From: Salpingoeca rosetta
Lineage: Eukaryota > Opisthokonta > Choanoflagellata > Craspedida > Salpingoecidae
Reading direction: 5' to 3'
DNA length: 10,829 nt
Assembly: GCF_000188695.1 (NCBI RefSeq)
Contig: NW_004754916.1
Span: 259,919 to 270,747 of the forward strand
The notes beneath the pieces are model-generated. The model ran no database searches. It was not told the origin of the DNA and was given only the letters and a program-made list of their open reading frames with translations. The translations under genes were made by a program, and so were the position numbers. Within the stretch, counting starts at the first letter, position 1. The number at the start of each line of letters is the position of its first letter. Shown here piece by piece: positions 1 through 7,774 of the stretch.

Positions 1-189
1 ATGCGGACTTGAAACCGGGAACCATGTTCAAGAGCAAGGATGGTGTGTTACGTGCTTTCACAGCCGTCGCTGTGTTCCATGAGATGGATGCAACCACTAT
101 GTGAGTGCCTTACCTCGGTGCATGCGTATGCGCCCACGTCCTGTGTTTGTACGTGCTTGCATGCAAGCAAGGAGAAGGAAGCACGCGCG

Positions 190-385
190 TCCACTCACTC
201 ACAAACACATACTCTCTCGCTCTGTCTGCCTGTCTCACACACTCTCTATCACTCGCACTCACAAACACATACACTCATACACACACACTCCACACACTCT
301 CGTACACACACACTCCCCCTGTCTCTCTGTCTATCACGCATTTTCGTGCACCCACATACATCCACATACACACTACATCCACACA
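190..385. repeat. CA/CT-rich low-complexity tract inside an intron
   Basis: The stretch mixes CACACA, ACTCTC and CTCTCT runs with imperfect units. It lies between the GTGAGT donor at 101 and the next coding-looking piece, so it is best read as intron sequence. Histidine/threonine-rich translations across it are artefacts of the repeat. Confidence 0.8.
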
Positions 386-686
386 CGGATCAACACGGTT
401 GGTTGCAAGGCAAGGGGGTTGAGGTGCCTACAGCAAGCACGGCAGCAGATGCCTCTCGGCGGTGTGAGCAGCAACAATCCCACGAGCAGACCCAAGGACA
501 GCAGCGCTGACGTCGTGGGCACAACTCCGACAGCAGGGACTTGACGTGCGCATTGTCGCGTATCCCATGGGTCTGCACGAGCTGTGCACCATACTTGCGC
601 ATCACGATGGTGTGGTAGACATCAAGTGTCTCCCACAAGCAGACGTCGTCCTTGCTCGGTGAGGCAATGTTTTTGTGTGCTTGCGA

Positions 687-863
687 ATGTGTGTGCGTGT
701 GTGTGTGCGCGCGTGTGCGTGTGTGTGTGTGTGTGAGTCTTGCGTGCGTGTTGTATGCGTGTGCGTGCGTGTTGTATGCGTGTGCGTGCGTTTTGTGTGC
801 GTGTGCGTGTGTGTGCGTGTTTGTGTGTGGTTGTGTGTGTGTGTGCGTGCGCGCGTGTGTGTG
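687..863. repeat. Imperfect TG microsatellite inside an intron
   Basis: TG dinucleotides with scattered CG and TA interruptions fill most of the intron between the donor at 659 and the acceptor ending at 956. It includes a locally duplicated unit, GTGTGCGTGCGTTTTGTGTG-like, around 750-800. Confidence 0.85.
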
Positions 864-1150
864 ACTGGATAACCCTTTAGCCCTTTGACCCTATTCATAA
901 TGTGAGCGGACGCAGCACATCCTTACATGTACAGTCACTTGTGTTCTCACGCACAGGTTCAGGGGTCATGAGGATGTGGAACTTGTACTTGTGGACATTG
1001 ATGGCTGTTGCTCCATTAGCTACATTTCGTGTACAGATCCTTTGCGACACTCGGCAAGGCCACAGGACTGCTAGGAGCAGGATTCTGTTGGCGTGGCATG
1101 CGATGAACGCAGCACCAGACCTTGTTCAGGTACGCACTGTATGCTTCCAT

Positions 1151-1184
1151 GTATGTGTGTGTGTGTGTGTTGCGTGTGTGTGTG
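1151..1184. repeat. Short TG microsatellite just inside an intron
   Basis: A TG run begins about 20 bases after the CAG|GTACGC donor at 1130. It belongs to the proposed intron 1130-1302. Confidence 0.75.
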
Positions 1185-1992
1185 ATGGCTCACGCAAGTG
1201 TCTTCGCTAGCGACCGCATCGTTGTCCATCTCGCGCCACTGTGCATCCCTTCCCCTCACCGTCGCATCATTCCATCATTGTCTATTGTCACATCCACAAC
1301 AGATGAAGAAGGGTGCACAAGATCTTGGTCTGCTGTGGGATGAGCATGTCTGTCACCCGTCATATCCACGCGTTTGTGGCTGAGTGCTGACGGCGTGTGC
1401 GTCACAGCTTCTTTGACGAGCATGACCAGCATCGTGTCGCAGTACAAGGAGAGGTTCCGAACCTGCGCAGCTGCAAGCAAGCTGCCAATCTCAGCAACCA
1501 CCACCAACCTCACGCCCCTGCCGTCCATTAGTGGCTGTCTACGCTGCAGCGTTGATGTTGGAACGCTGACCAGACCGTGTTTCGGGTGTTGTGGATCTCC
1601 GTGGACCATCGCGGACGCCTCTCCTCCAACTAGCCAACTTCACTGACGCCATCTTTTGCGATGAACGAATTGACGCTTGTTTTGTGCGCGGAGGACATCG
1701 TGCTCTCACAACACATCTCCGTGCTTCGATTTGACGGCAAACTTGGTCCGGATGCCAGTTGTGAGGATTGGAAGTGGCACGAGGAGCGAGCTGTCCCAAC
1801 TCTCTCAGCTCTATGTCATGGAACGTCTGCGTGCTCTGCGTGCTCTTGTGTGGAGCACCCACAACATCCGGACTTCTGGACAACCCTCTCTGAACGCTTC
1901 AACAGAGTCAAGATCCAAGAAACCCCACTGAGCACATCGCCAATCGTCCGTTTTCACCAAAACACCACCCACCCACTCTCCCACCATCAGTC

Positions 1993-3206
1993 ATGATACG
2001 AGGTCTGCTGGCGGTCTTTGTGGTGGGAGCGCTGTGTCGCGTGTGCCCAGGGAACGTGGTGCTGGAGGAGGACGGCGCGGGCGCGTTTCACATCAACACG
2101 AGCGATCCTCACCAGCAGCCAGTGTTTGTGAACGGAATGGATGTGCAACAGATGTACACCAGGCTGCAGGAGCAGCAGAAGCTCATTGAAGTTCAGCAGG
2201 ACATGCTTGGAGCCCAAAACTTGGCGATTCAAACACTGGGCAACACCCTCCACGTCTTCCGTTCCGCGTCCTGCCCAGCGTCTGCAAGGAGCACCATTTC
2301 CGCTGGTTCTGGAGACTACAAATGGAATGGGGGCGTCTTGGCCCCGAATGGCCACATTTACGCCATCCCTGCCGCTGCCACGGCGATCCTCATCATCGAC
2401 CCAAACTCCAACACTGCTGACAGAACCTCAATTACTCACAGTGGTATGGAGGGGCGCTTGCCCACACTGACCTCATTTACTTCTTGCCGAATGGAAAGCG
2501 CCCTGTGCTCATTATTGATCCAGCGACCAACACGGTCGACTTGACAACGATCCCAGACGTAGGTGTTGGCGGGTCCTACAATTCTGCACTGCGCTTGGAC
2601 AACAACCTCATCTACGGCATCCCGAGGAGTGCTCCTGCCGTGCTGATCATTGATCCAAGCACCAACACTGTTGACACAACGAGCATCGCTGGAATAAGTG
2701 GTGGCACGTGGGAAGGGGCGGCCCAGGCTGGCAACGGGCTCATCTTTTCTGTCCCCTACAGCTCAAAGTCTGTGCTCATCATTGACCCGAAGTTGCGAAC
2801 TGCAGACACAACAACCATCACAGGCATTTCTGGTGGGCGCAAGTGGCATGGCACCGCCTTGGGCGGCAACGGGTTCATCCACGGCATTCCTTACGACTCG
2901 CGCTCTGTTCTCATCATCAACCCCAACACAAAGACGATTGACACAACCACCATCAGCGGCATTTCGGGTTACCAGAAATGGCATGGAGCCGTGGCAGCGA
3001 AGAATGGGTTTGTTGTTGGCATCCCTCGCGACTATTACAAGGCGCTGATCATCGATCCCATCACCAACCGAGCCACACGGCACAGCATCAGCGGACTCCC
3101 TGCCGGGGACGCCAGATGGTACGGAGGTGTGCTTGCAGACAACGGTCTGATTTACGGCATCCCATACCGCGTTGGCACGTGTCTCGTGATGGATCCAGGA
3201 TGCTAA
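1993..3206 (+). CDS. Secreted coiled-coil protein with seven propeller-like repeats, one frameshift
   Basis: The ATG at 1993 is followed by a signal peptide: a short basic start, then the hydrophobic LLAVFVVGALC. About residues 48-80 are Gln/Leu-rich with heptad-like spacing (contains YTRLQEQQKLIEVQQ), a likely coiled coil. The rest is seven repeats of about 44-45 residues. Each has a W-x-G/NG-x-IYGIP strand pair, then VLIIDP-x-TNT-x-D, then TTI-x-GISG. All seven WxG-type segments and all seven LIIDP-type segments can be counted, which fits a seven-bladed beta-propeller. The protein is probably secreted or cell-surface; its ligand is unknown. The frame changes within 2434-2438: only 5 bases separate the Ile codon of repeat 1 from the QWYGG of repeat 2, where sister repeats have 6-7 codons. 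That is a 13- or 16-base deletion. Unrepaired, translation stops at 2542-2544. The second frame ends at TAA 3204-3206. No intron is evident. Confidence 0.8.
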
Positions 3207-3221
3207 AACTGGCGAAGAGGG

Positions 3222-3333
<112 letters not shown>

Positions 3334-3746
3334 CTGTTTGAACTCTCATGGTGTGCTCCCTCTCCTTGCCTGCTTACCATGTGTTGCCAACCTTTGTTTA
3401 CGTGTGTTACCCTGCGTTTCGATCGCTGCGCATGTCATTCCCCCCCCCCTTGTTGTGTCTTGTGTGTTCTGTTGGTCACCTTCACATAGTGTGGCTACCA
3501 GTGGAATGTTTACCCTCAATGAACAAACTCAAACACGCGCACAAACACATGAAGGTGTGCTCCATACAGAAGCCTAGAAGCAGTTCTTGTATGTGCACGT
3601 GGAAAGGCGCACACCTTCACATGTATGTCATTACCAACACACACCCAACGTGGGGTCGCATCGTCGTCGCGTCCTCGCACGCAACGGATCCTGGAGAGCA
3701 CTGGTTGGCGTGTCATACACAATGAGCGTCGTGTCTTCAGCACTTG
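3334..3746. other. Gene-free stretch between convergent genes
   Basis: I see no convincing coding region. It contains a run of ten C at 3440-3449 and an inverted repeat (listed separately). It lies between the 3' end of the + strand propeller gene and the 3' side of the - strand tyrosinase locus, so terminators for both could fall here, but no clear AATAAA was found. Confidence 0.5.
3547..3624. repeat. Inverted repeat with 14-16 bp arms and 48-base spacer
   Basis: The left arm, ACATGAAGGTGTGC (3547-3560), is the reverse complement of the right arm, GCACACCTTCACATGT (3609-3624), apart from a two-base CA insertion in the right arm. RNA from either strand could form a stem. Confidence 0.7.
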
Positions 3747-3749
3747 CAG

Positions 3750-4355
3750 TCAGTTCGCTTGCATGTACTCTCCAGCATCAAAGCACAGGCTCATGTATCC
3801 CGCAGCAAAACCGACTGCAACCACGCACGTACTCGTTGCGGTTCGTCTGTCCTGACGCGGCATCGTTCGTGCATTGCCACGCCGCATGCAGTTGCTGTTC
3901 CTCCACCATGTTGCCAGCGGCTGCAGTGGCCGGTTGATGCGTCCTGTTCTGGATGCGCTCATCCACATCACGCTGCACGCGGTGCACATCACGCACGTGT
4001 AGCCGTACGCCAGTGAATGAGTGTGCTCGTTGCCACGCTTGCACGTCACACAATGCAGTGCAATTGCAGTGGCTGCATGCGTTGTTCTCGTTCACAGGCA
4101 CGTCCTCACAACCACACCGCACCACACCCACGCCGTGTTCACGCAGTATCCCTCCCGTCCCAGGCGTGCCGCCGCAGGCCGTCTCGTTGCACGGCGGGGC
4201 TCTGCCCTGGTCCAACGTACACCACACACGCACAGTTGATGCCACGCTGTCCGGCACCTCCTCAGATTCAGCAAATCGTGATCCAGAACGGATCAAGCGC
4301 CATGTGCAGCATCGTTGCCGGATGTTGGCATGTTGCTGTTGCAAAGCGTTGTCAC
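3750..4355 (-). other. Open frames downstream of the tyrosinase core, possible C-terminal region
   Basis: On the - strand one frame is open from 4371 to 3778. It is cysteine-rich in its middle (contains CNETACGGTPGTGG and ACSHCNCTALC). An overlapping frame ends at a stop at 3750-3752 after a hydrophobic stretch (CVVAVGFAAGYMSLCF) that could be a membrane segment. They follow the CuB exon directly, where the C-terminal part of a tyrosinase would be expected, and a CAG|GTGACA at 4358-4350 could be a donor. I recognise no domain. Both strands are open in several frames here because stops are rare, so coding status is uncertain. Confidence 0.2.
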
Positions 4356-4822
4356 CTGCCAGTCGTACCACAGCTGCTTGTCGACAATCGCGTGGTGCAG
4401 GAAGAATAGCGGATCATGCGGCGAATCACGTGGCGAATCATGTGGCGAAGCATGTGGCGAAGAATACGTTGCCGTCCTTCCCACCTGCGCACAAACACGT
4501 GCATGCCCTCGTGGAGCAGCTGCAACGTGTGCGAGGATGCCAGCAATACAGCGTCCGCAAACGCCCGCATCGCCTCTGCGCGGCGAAGAGGGGTGAGTGA
4601 CAGTGCGCTGTGCTGCCGTCTATCGCGGCCACCAACGTTCCACACACTTGCCTGGCGCACAGACAGCGCGTCAATCGTCCAGTCCCAGCTTCGGATAGCC
4701 ACGTTGCAGTTGCTGCTCTCCTCCCGCAGCGTCAGCACCAAGGTGCGTGTTGGCCAACAGCCACCACATGCTGCTCTGTTCCAGCGTGTGCGTGCAGCAT
4801 AGATCGTCACGCATGCACGCAT
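4356..4822 (-). pseudogene. Tyrosinase (type-3 copper protein) core, frameshifted
   Basis: Tyrosinases oxidise mono- and diphenols to quinones using two copper ions held by six histidines. The CuB signature is clear at 4356-4415: DPLFFLHHAIVD followed by KQLWYDWQ, matching D-P-x-F-x(2,3)-H-x(3)-D. Upstream, another frame carries HEGMH at 4499-4513, where the first CuB histidines belong. Before that comes the stretch after CuA, LTLREESSNCNVAI then SWDWTIDA (4676-4735), matching the usual CN-x-x-IPYWDWT. The frame changes between about 4490 and 4460, so these pieces cannot be read as one protein. The CuA motif PFLPWHR is not found: at 4745-4757 the frame reads WPTR, so a copper ligand seems lost. 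Family identity is firm; loss of function is inferred from the frame break and the missing CuA histidine. Confidence 0.8.
4413..4460 (-). repeat. 12-bp tandem repeat, four in-frame copies abutting the CuB motif
   Basis: Read on the - strand, the unit TCGCCACATGAT occurs four times with small changes, encoding SPHA, SPHD, SPRD, SPHD. The last D is the Asp of the CuB motif DPLFF. Tyrosinases normally have a single S-P-x-D-P here, so this is a local duplication. Confidence 0.9.
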
Positions 4823-5271
4823 CGAGCACGACGTGTATGAGCTCGAGAGAGCTGCTGAGTGAGTTGGTTGTGGATGGTGTTGTCATTACGAAAGCACTCG
4901 CACTGAAAGAGGACTGGGGTGGTCGCAGGTAGGTGCACGTACAGCGAACGTGAGATGGCTGCACTGCACAGTTCAGTTGTGTGCACGCTTGTCTGCAAGA
5001 AAGCATGGCGACAAGAGAAAGGGCAAGCGAACATGCTGCATGTCGATCTCACAAGACATGGTGGTTGCATCCACTGCCAAGCCAGTGCAGCACGAAGAAA
5101 GGTTGCCGTCCATGATGATAACGATGAAGGAAAGGGAAGTGAGGTGTGGCCGTGCACGGAGTGCAGGAAAGAGATGTCGCTACACTGCGCAAGTTGCCTT
5201 CACGGTTGTTGCTGCTTGCTGCTGTTCTGGGTGTCAGCATGCGTCCTTGTTTGTGTCACTGGCAGTGGTTA
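4823..5271. other. No supportable gene; expected position of the tyrosinase CuA region
   Basis: If the signal-peptide exon at 5272-5490 belongs to the tyrosinase, the N-terminal and CuA parts should lie here. The - strand shows fragments such as ELIHVVLDACMRDDLCC and EQSSMWWLLANTH, but no H-x(n)-H or FLPWHR motif can be assembled. A long + strand frame (4919-5680) crosses the stretch but has no recognisable domain. Confidence 0.35.
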
Positions 5272-5490
5272 TCATCGTTTGGAAGTAAACGATGAGGTGG
5301 AAGAAGGTAGCAGCTGCAGCACACATTTGGAATCACGCCGTGGTTCGCTGTCTGTGCGGGTGATGATGATGGGAGTAGCAGGAACTGATGTGGTGTGCAG
5401 TGTGGAAGCGACAGTGCTGTTGTTGATCCACAACCAGCCCAAGCCAACGTGCGCGACAGCACAAAGCACAACAAACAAACCCCACTTCAT
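5272..5490 (-). CDS. Candidate first exon with signal peptide, possibly of the tyrosinase gene
   Basis: On the - strand an ATG at 5490 opens MKWGLFVVLCAVAHVGLGW, a typical signal peptide: one Lys, a 13-15 residue hydrophobic core, then Gly/Ala. The frame continues with a Ser/Thr-rich segment to a stop at 5272-5274; a donor inside it was not identified. It lies upstream of the tyrosinase core on the same strand, as expected for a secreted or vesicular tyrosinase, but continuity is not shown. It could be a separate small secreted protein or chance. Confidence 0.35.
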   Translation of the reverse strand: MKWGLFVVLCAVAHVGLGWLWINNSTVASTLHTTSVPATPIIITRTDSEPRRDSKCVLQLLPSSTSSFTSKR

Positions 5491-5681
5491 GTTTTCTATT
5501 CTGCAGTCTGGCCAACTTGCGTGTGTTGCCAAAAGTTGCAAGGAAGGAAAGTGTTTGCGCAGAAGGAAACAAAGCCAGCTAAAAGTGGGAATCCTTTCCT
5601 TGCCTGGTGGATTGTTTTGTTATTCTCTTGTGTGCTTTTTCTTTCTTCCACCTTCCTTGCTTCCATTCCCTTGGTGTTGAC
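5491..5681. promoter_or_regulatory. Head-to-head intergenic region, putative bidirectional promoter
   Basis: If the starts at 5490 (-) and 5682 (+) are right, only 191 bases separate two divergent genes, and both promoters must be here. A T/C-rich block occupies about 5610-5675. No TATA box or other defined element is evident. Confidence 0.25.
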
Positions 5682-5705
5682 ATGCCGCGACCTCCTCCTC
5701 TCCCA

Positions 5706-5743
<38 letters not shown>

Positions 5744-5867
5744 TGTTCGCCCTCATCATCGCTGGGCGCTGTTCTCGCAGTTGCCACTGTTGTTCTTGTT
5801 GTTCTTGGCAGGCTTGTCGGTCTTGTCGGTGACCCATGTTGACGGCAGCGGCTGCTTGAAGGATGCT
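5682..5867 (+). CDS. First exon: proline/poly-alanine N-terminus followed by a signal anchor
   Basis: The ATG at 5682 gives MPRPPPLP, eleven alanines encoded by a GCT run, a basic RPHHR, and then the hydrophobic LPLLFLLFLAGLSVLSV. This looks like a type II signal anchor or a signal peptide with a long n-region. The exon ends GGCTGCTTGAAGGATGCT and is followed at once by a GTGAGT donor at 5868 (phase 0). No family is recognised. It is on the same strand as, and upstream of, the kinase exons at 6563-7420, so it might be the start of a receptor-like kinase, but the middle of such a gene is not found. Confidence 0.45.
5707..5739. repeat. (CTG)11 trinucleotide repeat in coding sequence
   Basis: Eleven perfect CTG units, followed by TTG-CTG. 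In the proposed frame it encodes poly-alanine (GCT), so length changes would keep the frame. Confidence 0.95.
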
Positions 5868-5949
5868 GTGAGTGTGTGTGTGTGTCTGTGTGTGTCTGTG
5901 TGTGTCTGTGTGTGTCTGTGTCTGTGTGTGTGTGTGTCTGTGTGTGCTT
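5868..5949. repeat. TG/TCTG microsatellite starting at a 5' splice site
   Basis: The GTGAGT donor at 5868 runs directly into TGTGTG with regular TGTC interruptions until about 5949. Confidence 0.85.
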
Positions 5950-6035
5950 GATGTTGTTGTTGTGTTCTTGTTATCCTCGCGTTTTGCTTCTTTGTCACAA
6001 CGTGCCCTCTGCTCTGTTCACGGTCGCACTTGCAG

Positions 6036-6282
6036 CTGCCACTGACTCACACCTCCACACCACCACATCTCCACCTCTCCACATCCGTTTCACAACACCA
6101 CCATCTTGCAGGACTGCACGTTGTGTGCATAGAGGTGGACACAACATTGAGGCACCTGGAAACAACGCTCAATGAGCTGTTCGCCACGGGACAGTTGCGT
6201 CCACGAACCATTTCTTCCACCATGATTGATCTGTCATCAATCCAACGCATGATGAACGCCTTTGGGTGCAACAGCAACGGTG
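6036..6282 (+). CDS. Candidate second exon, unknown domain
   Basis: After the phase-0 donor at 5868, an acceptor CTTGCAG ending at 6035 keeps the frame open. A better acceptor (pyrimidine-rich, CATCTTGCAG, ending at 6111) would need another phase. From 6114 the frame looks protein-like: HVVCIEVDTTLRHLETTLNE, then LRPRTISSTMIDLSSIQRMM, suggesting helices. A GT at 6280-6281 after NAFGCNSN may end the exon, though the frame stays open to 6485. No family is recognised. The preceding 6036-6111 segment is Thr/Pro/His-rich and intron-like. Confidence 0.35.
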
Positions 6283-6562
6283 TTGAAGAGAGAAATAGGA
6301 GAAATCAACACCCATCAAAGGCAGCCCATCTCAACCACACACGGCATGCACTGCCGTCCTCACGAGCGCACAACCGCTCCCCTCATACACACGCGTGCGA
6401 CGCGCTGATAGCGACGAACAGCGTGCTGGCCAGTGTACCCTGCGAAGCATCACTGATGGCTCGTGCCCTGGAGCCTTGGAGCTGACGTCAATCGTGTACT
6501 GTTCCTCACGGTTTCTCGCCACGAAGCACGTGGGCGAGGAATCGACGTTGGTGAGCACATGA
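6283..6562. other. Ambiguous stretch, open on both strands
   Basis: A + strand frame includes LTSIVYCSSRFLATKHVGEE, ending at a possible donor GTGAGC at 6551. A - strand frame reads HVLTNVDSSPTCFVARN across the same bases. Neither shows a recognisable domain, so no gene is called. A kinase N-lobe would be expected about here, but no glycine loop or VAxK lysine was found. Confidence 0.3.
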
Positions 6563-6684
6563 CGCGACAGAAGCGTTGAGACAACGACTGTGAGACCTGA
6601 AGCTGCAACTGCTGCGCGATGTTCTGATGTTGTGAGTGACCTGAGTCGCGTGGCCTTTATCCACAGCCTCAAACAGATGCATCG

Positions 6685-6730
<46 letters not shown>

Positions 6731-6754
6731 GTGTGTGTGTGTGTGTGTGTGTGT
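6685..6754. repeat. (GT)n(GA)n(GT)n compound microsatellite at a 5' splice site
   Basis: GT repeats (6685-6708), GA repeats (6709-6730) and GT repeats again (6731-6754). The donor GT of the kinase intron is the first repeat unit, so the splice site is embedded in the microsatellite. Confidence 0.9.
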
Positions 6755-7233
6755 AGGCACGTGTTTGTTGCCACCCACCCATCCACCATCCACTTTACAG
6801 GGACTTGAAGAGCGGCAACGTGCTGGTATCATCGTCGCTGCGTGCCAAGATTACGGACTTTGGGTCCATTCGCCAGTGCTTCACGCGTGACAGAAATCAG
6901 CAGCAAAGGACACGCCTGTCCTCAAGCCATGCATGATCCCCTGTACAGCCAGCAGGCCGGACTGCAAACGATGCCGAACATGACACTGACGGCAGGGGTG
7001 GGCACGCCGCAGTACATGGCGCCAGAGGCACTGACGGGCGACAAGTACAGCTTTTGAGGCAGATGTGTGCAGCTTTGGCGTGCTGATGTGGGAGGTGGGG
7101 ACGCAGCGACCACCTGATCTGATTGAGCAGGAGAGGGAGAAGGGGAGCGAGTATCGGGGACCGATCCTCGCCACCATCAGCAACCTGATGAAGGATGGGA
7201 AGCGGTTGCGATTTGATGATGGTGAAGAAGATG

Positions 7234-7366
7234 GTGAGTCGAGTTGTGTGTGTGTGTGTGTGTTGTCATGTGTGTGTATGTGTACAGTATGCATGTGTGT
7301 GTGTTTGGATTGGTTACTGACGCGTCCTTCTCTTCTCACGACACACACACACACACCTCCGCACAG
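7234..7366 (+). other. Kinase intron with TG tract near the donor and CA tract near the acceptor
   Basis: The 133-base intron starts GTGAGT and ends CCGCACAG. TG repeats at 7245-7262 (and more to about 7305) face AC repeats at 7341-7356, 11 bases before the exon. The two tracts are complementary, so the transcript could fold and bring both splice sites together. Confidence 0.8.
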
Positions 7367-7420
7367 CCATCCCCGAGTGGTTCCAGTCGCTGACGTACAA
7401 CCGCATGGCGCAGAACTCGC

Positions 7421-7774
7421 GTGAGTGACCGTCGTTTGGAGAACTCATGGACCACCACTTTGCTTGATTGTGTGTGCGTGCTTGCTGACTCTTCTTGTGC
7501 ACGCGTGCGTGGATGTGTCGTCAGCATGCATGTATTGCGGGGTTGGAACGACGCAAAGTGCAAGCAATAAACCAACACCAACGCAAAGACAACCCAACAG
7601 AACCCATCAACTTCAAGGCATGTCACATTTCATTCTATGATGGTCGGCAACGTTGTTCTGCACGCGCTGTGCTGCACCTCCTTCTTCAGCGCATACAGCA
7701 CACCCTGCCACTTCACGTGTAACCACCGCTTGAAAGAAGCGTCGCACATCTATCCCCTTCCTGCTCCTGCTGCG
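7421..7774. other. Gene-free stretch between convergent kinase and membrane-protein remnants
   Basis: After the kinase donor at 7421 I find no continuation of the kinase domain. The stretch holds a possible polyadenylation signal and otherwise unremarkable sequence; short + strand frames here show no domain. Confidence 0.5.
7566..7571 (+). terminator. Possible polyadenylation signal AATAAA
   Basis: A single AATAAA lies about 145 bases after the last kinase exon on the same strand. The motif is common by chance and poly(A) signals vary in protists. Confidence 0.25.

Larger units (their letters stand above)
3..1931 (+). pseudogene. Decayed multi-exon gene of unknown function, 5' end outside the window
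   Basis: I do not recognise the family. Coding-looking pieces are joined by plausible splice sites. The first piece (3-100) starts ADLKPGTMFKSKDG and ends at a GTGAGT donor at 101. A second (about 468-658) contains LDVRIVAYPMGLHELC and ends at a GTGAGG donor at 659. A third starts at 957 after GCACAG and contains GHEDVELVLVDIDG, but its frame is closed by TAG at 1072-1074, while a neighbouring frame runs to a CAG|GTACGC donor at 1130. A fourth starts at 1303 after CACAACAG, in phase with that neighbouring frame, and stops at 1381-1383. Further pieces lie at about 1374-1646 (contains TSIVSQYKERF), 1606-1730 (contains LANFTDAIFCDERIDACF) and 1728-1931 (contains SELSQLSQLYVMERL), in two frames with stops between. 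The acceptor of the second exon does not match the phase of the first donor. The broken frames suggest a pseudogene; unresolved sequencing indels are the alternative. Confidence 0.45.
6563..7420 (+). pseudogene. TKL-type protein kinase, C-lobe only, frameshifted
   Basis: Three exons are clear. The first ends VAFIHSLKQMHR with CG|GT at 6684/6685. The second starts at 6801 (TTTACAG|G) and completes the catalytic loop HRDLKSGNVLV, then ITDFGS (Mg-binding DFG), VGTPQYMAPEAL (P+1 loop/APE) and ADVCSFGVLMWEV (helix F). It ends GAAGAAGATG|GTGAGT at 7233/7234. The third, 7367-7420, reads IPEWFQSLTYNRMAQNSR and ends at a GTGAGT donor; phases match (phase 2, then phase 1). Within exon 2 the frame shifts twice, once between about 6890 and 6934 (a TGA there closes the first frame) and once at TTTT 7052-7055, where one extra T turns SFEADV into a stop. 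The N-lobe and the exon after 7420 (RPT-type end) are not found. HRDLKSGN and the helix F wording suggest TKL. Probably inactive as it stands. Confidence 0.85.

Noticed and set aside
3778..4371. Cysteine-rich EGF-like protein on the - strand
   Set aside because: Cysteine spacing does not fit EGF or another repeat I can name, and several frames on both strands are open here; kept only as a low-confidence tyrosinase C-terminal region.
4416..4463. CRISPR-like or short direct repeat array
   Set aside because: The 12-base units are adjoining without spacers and encode SPHD in frame with the tyrosinase; it is a tandem duplication.
4919..5680. Long + strand open frame (253 codons)
   Set aside because: It has no recognisable domain, mixed low-complexity composition and no clean start context, and it overlaps a better - strand signal-peptide candidate. 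Long open frames are common here because stops are rare.
6331..6789. - strand open frame of 152 codons
   Set aside because: Its first third is a translation of the kinase intron microsatellite, and the rest overlaps kinase exon sequence on the opposite strand; no domain.
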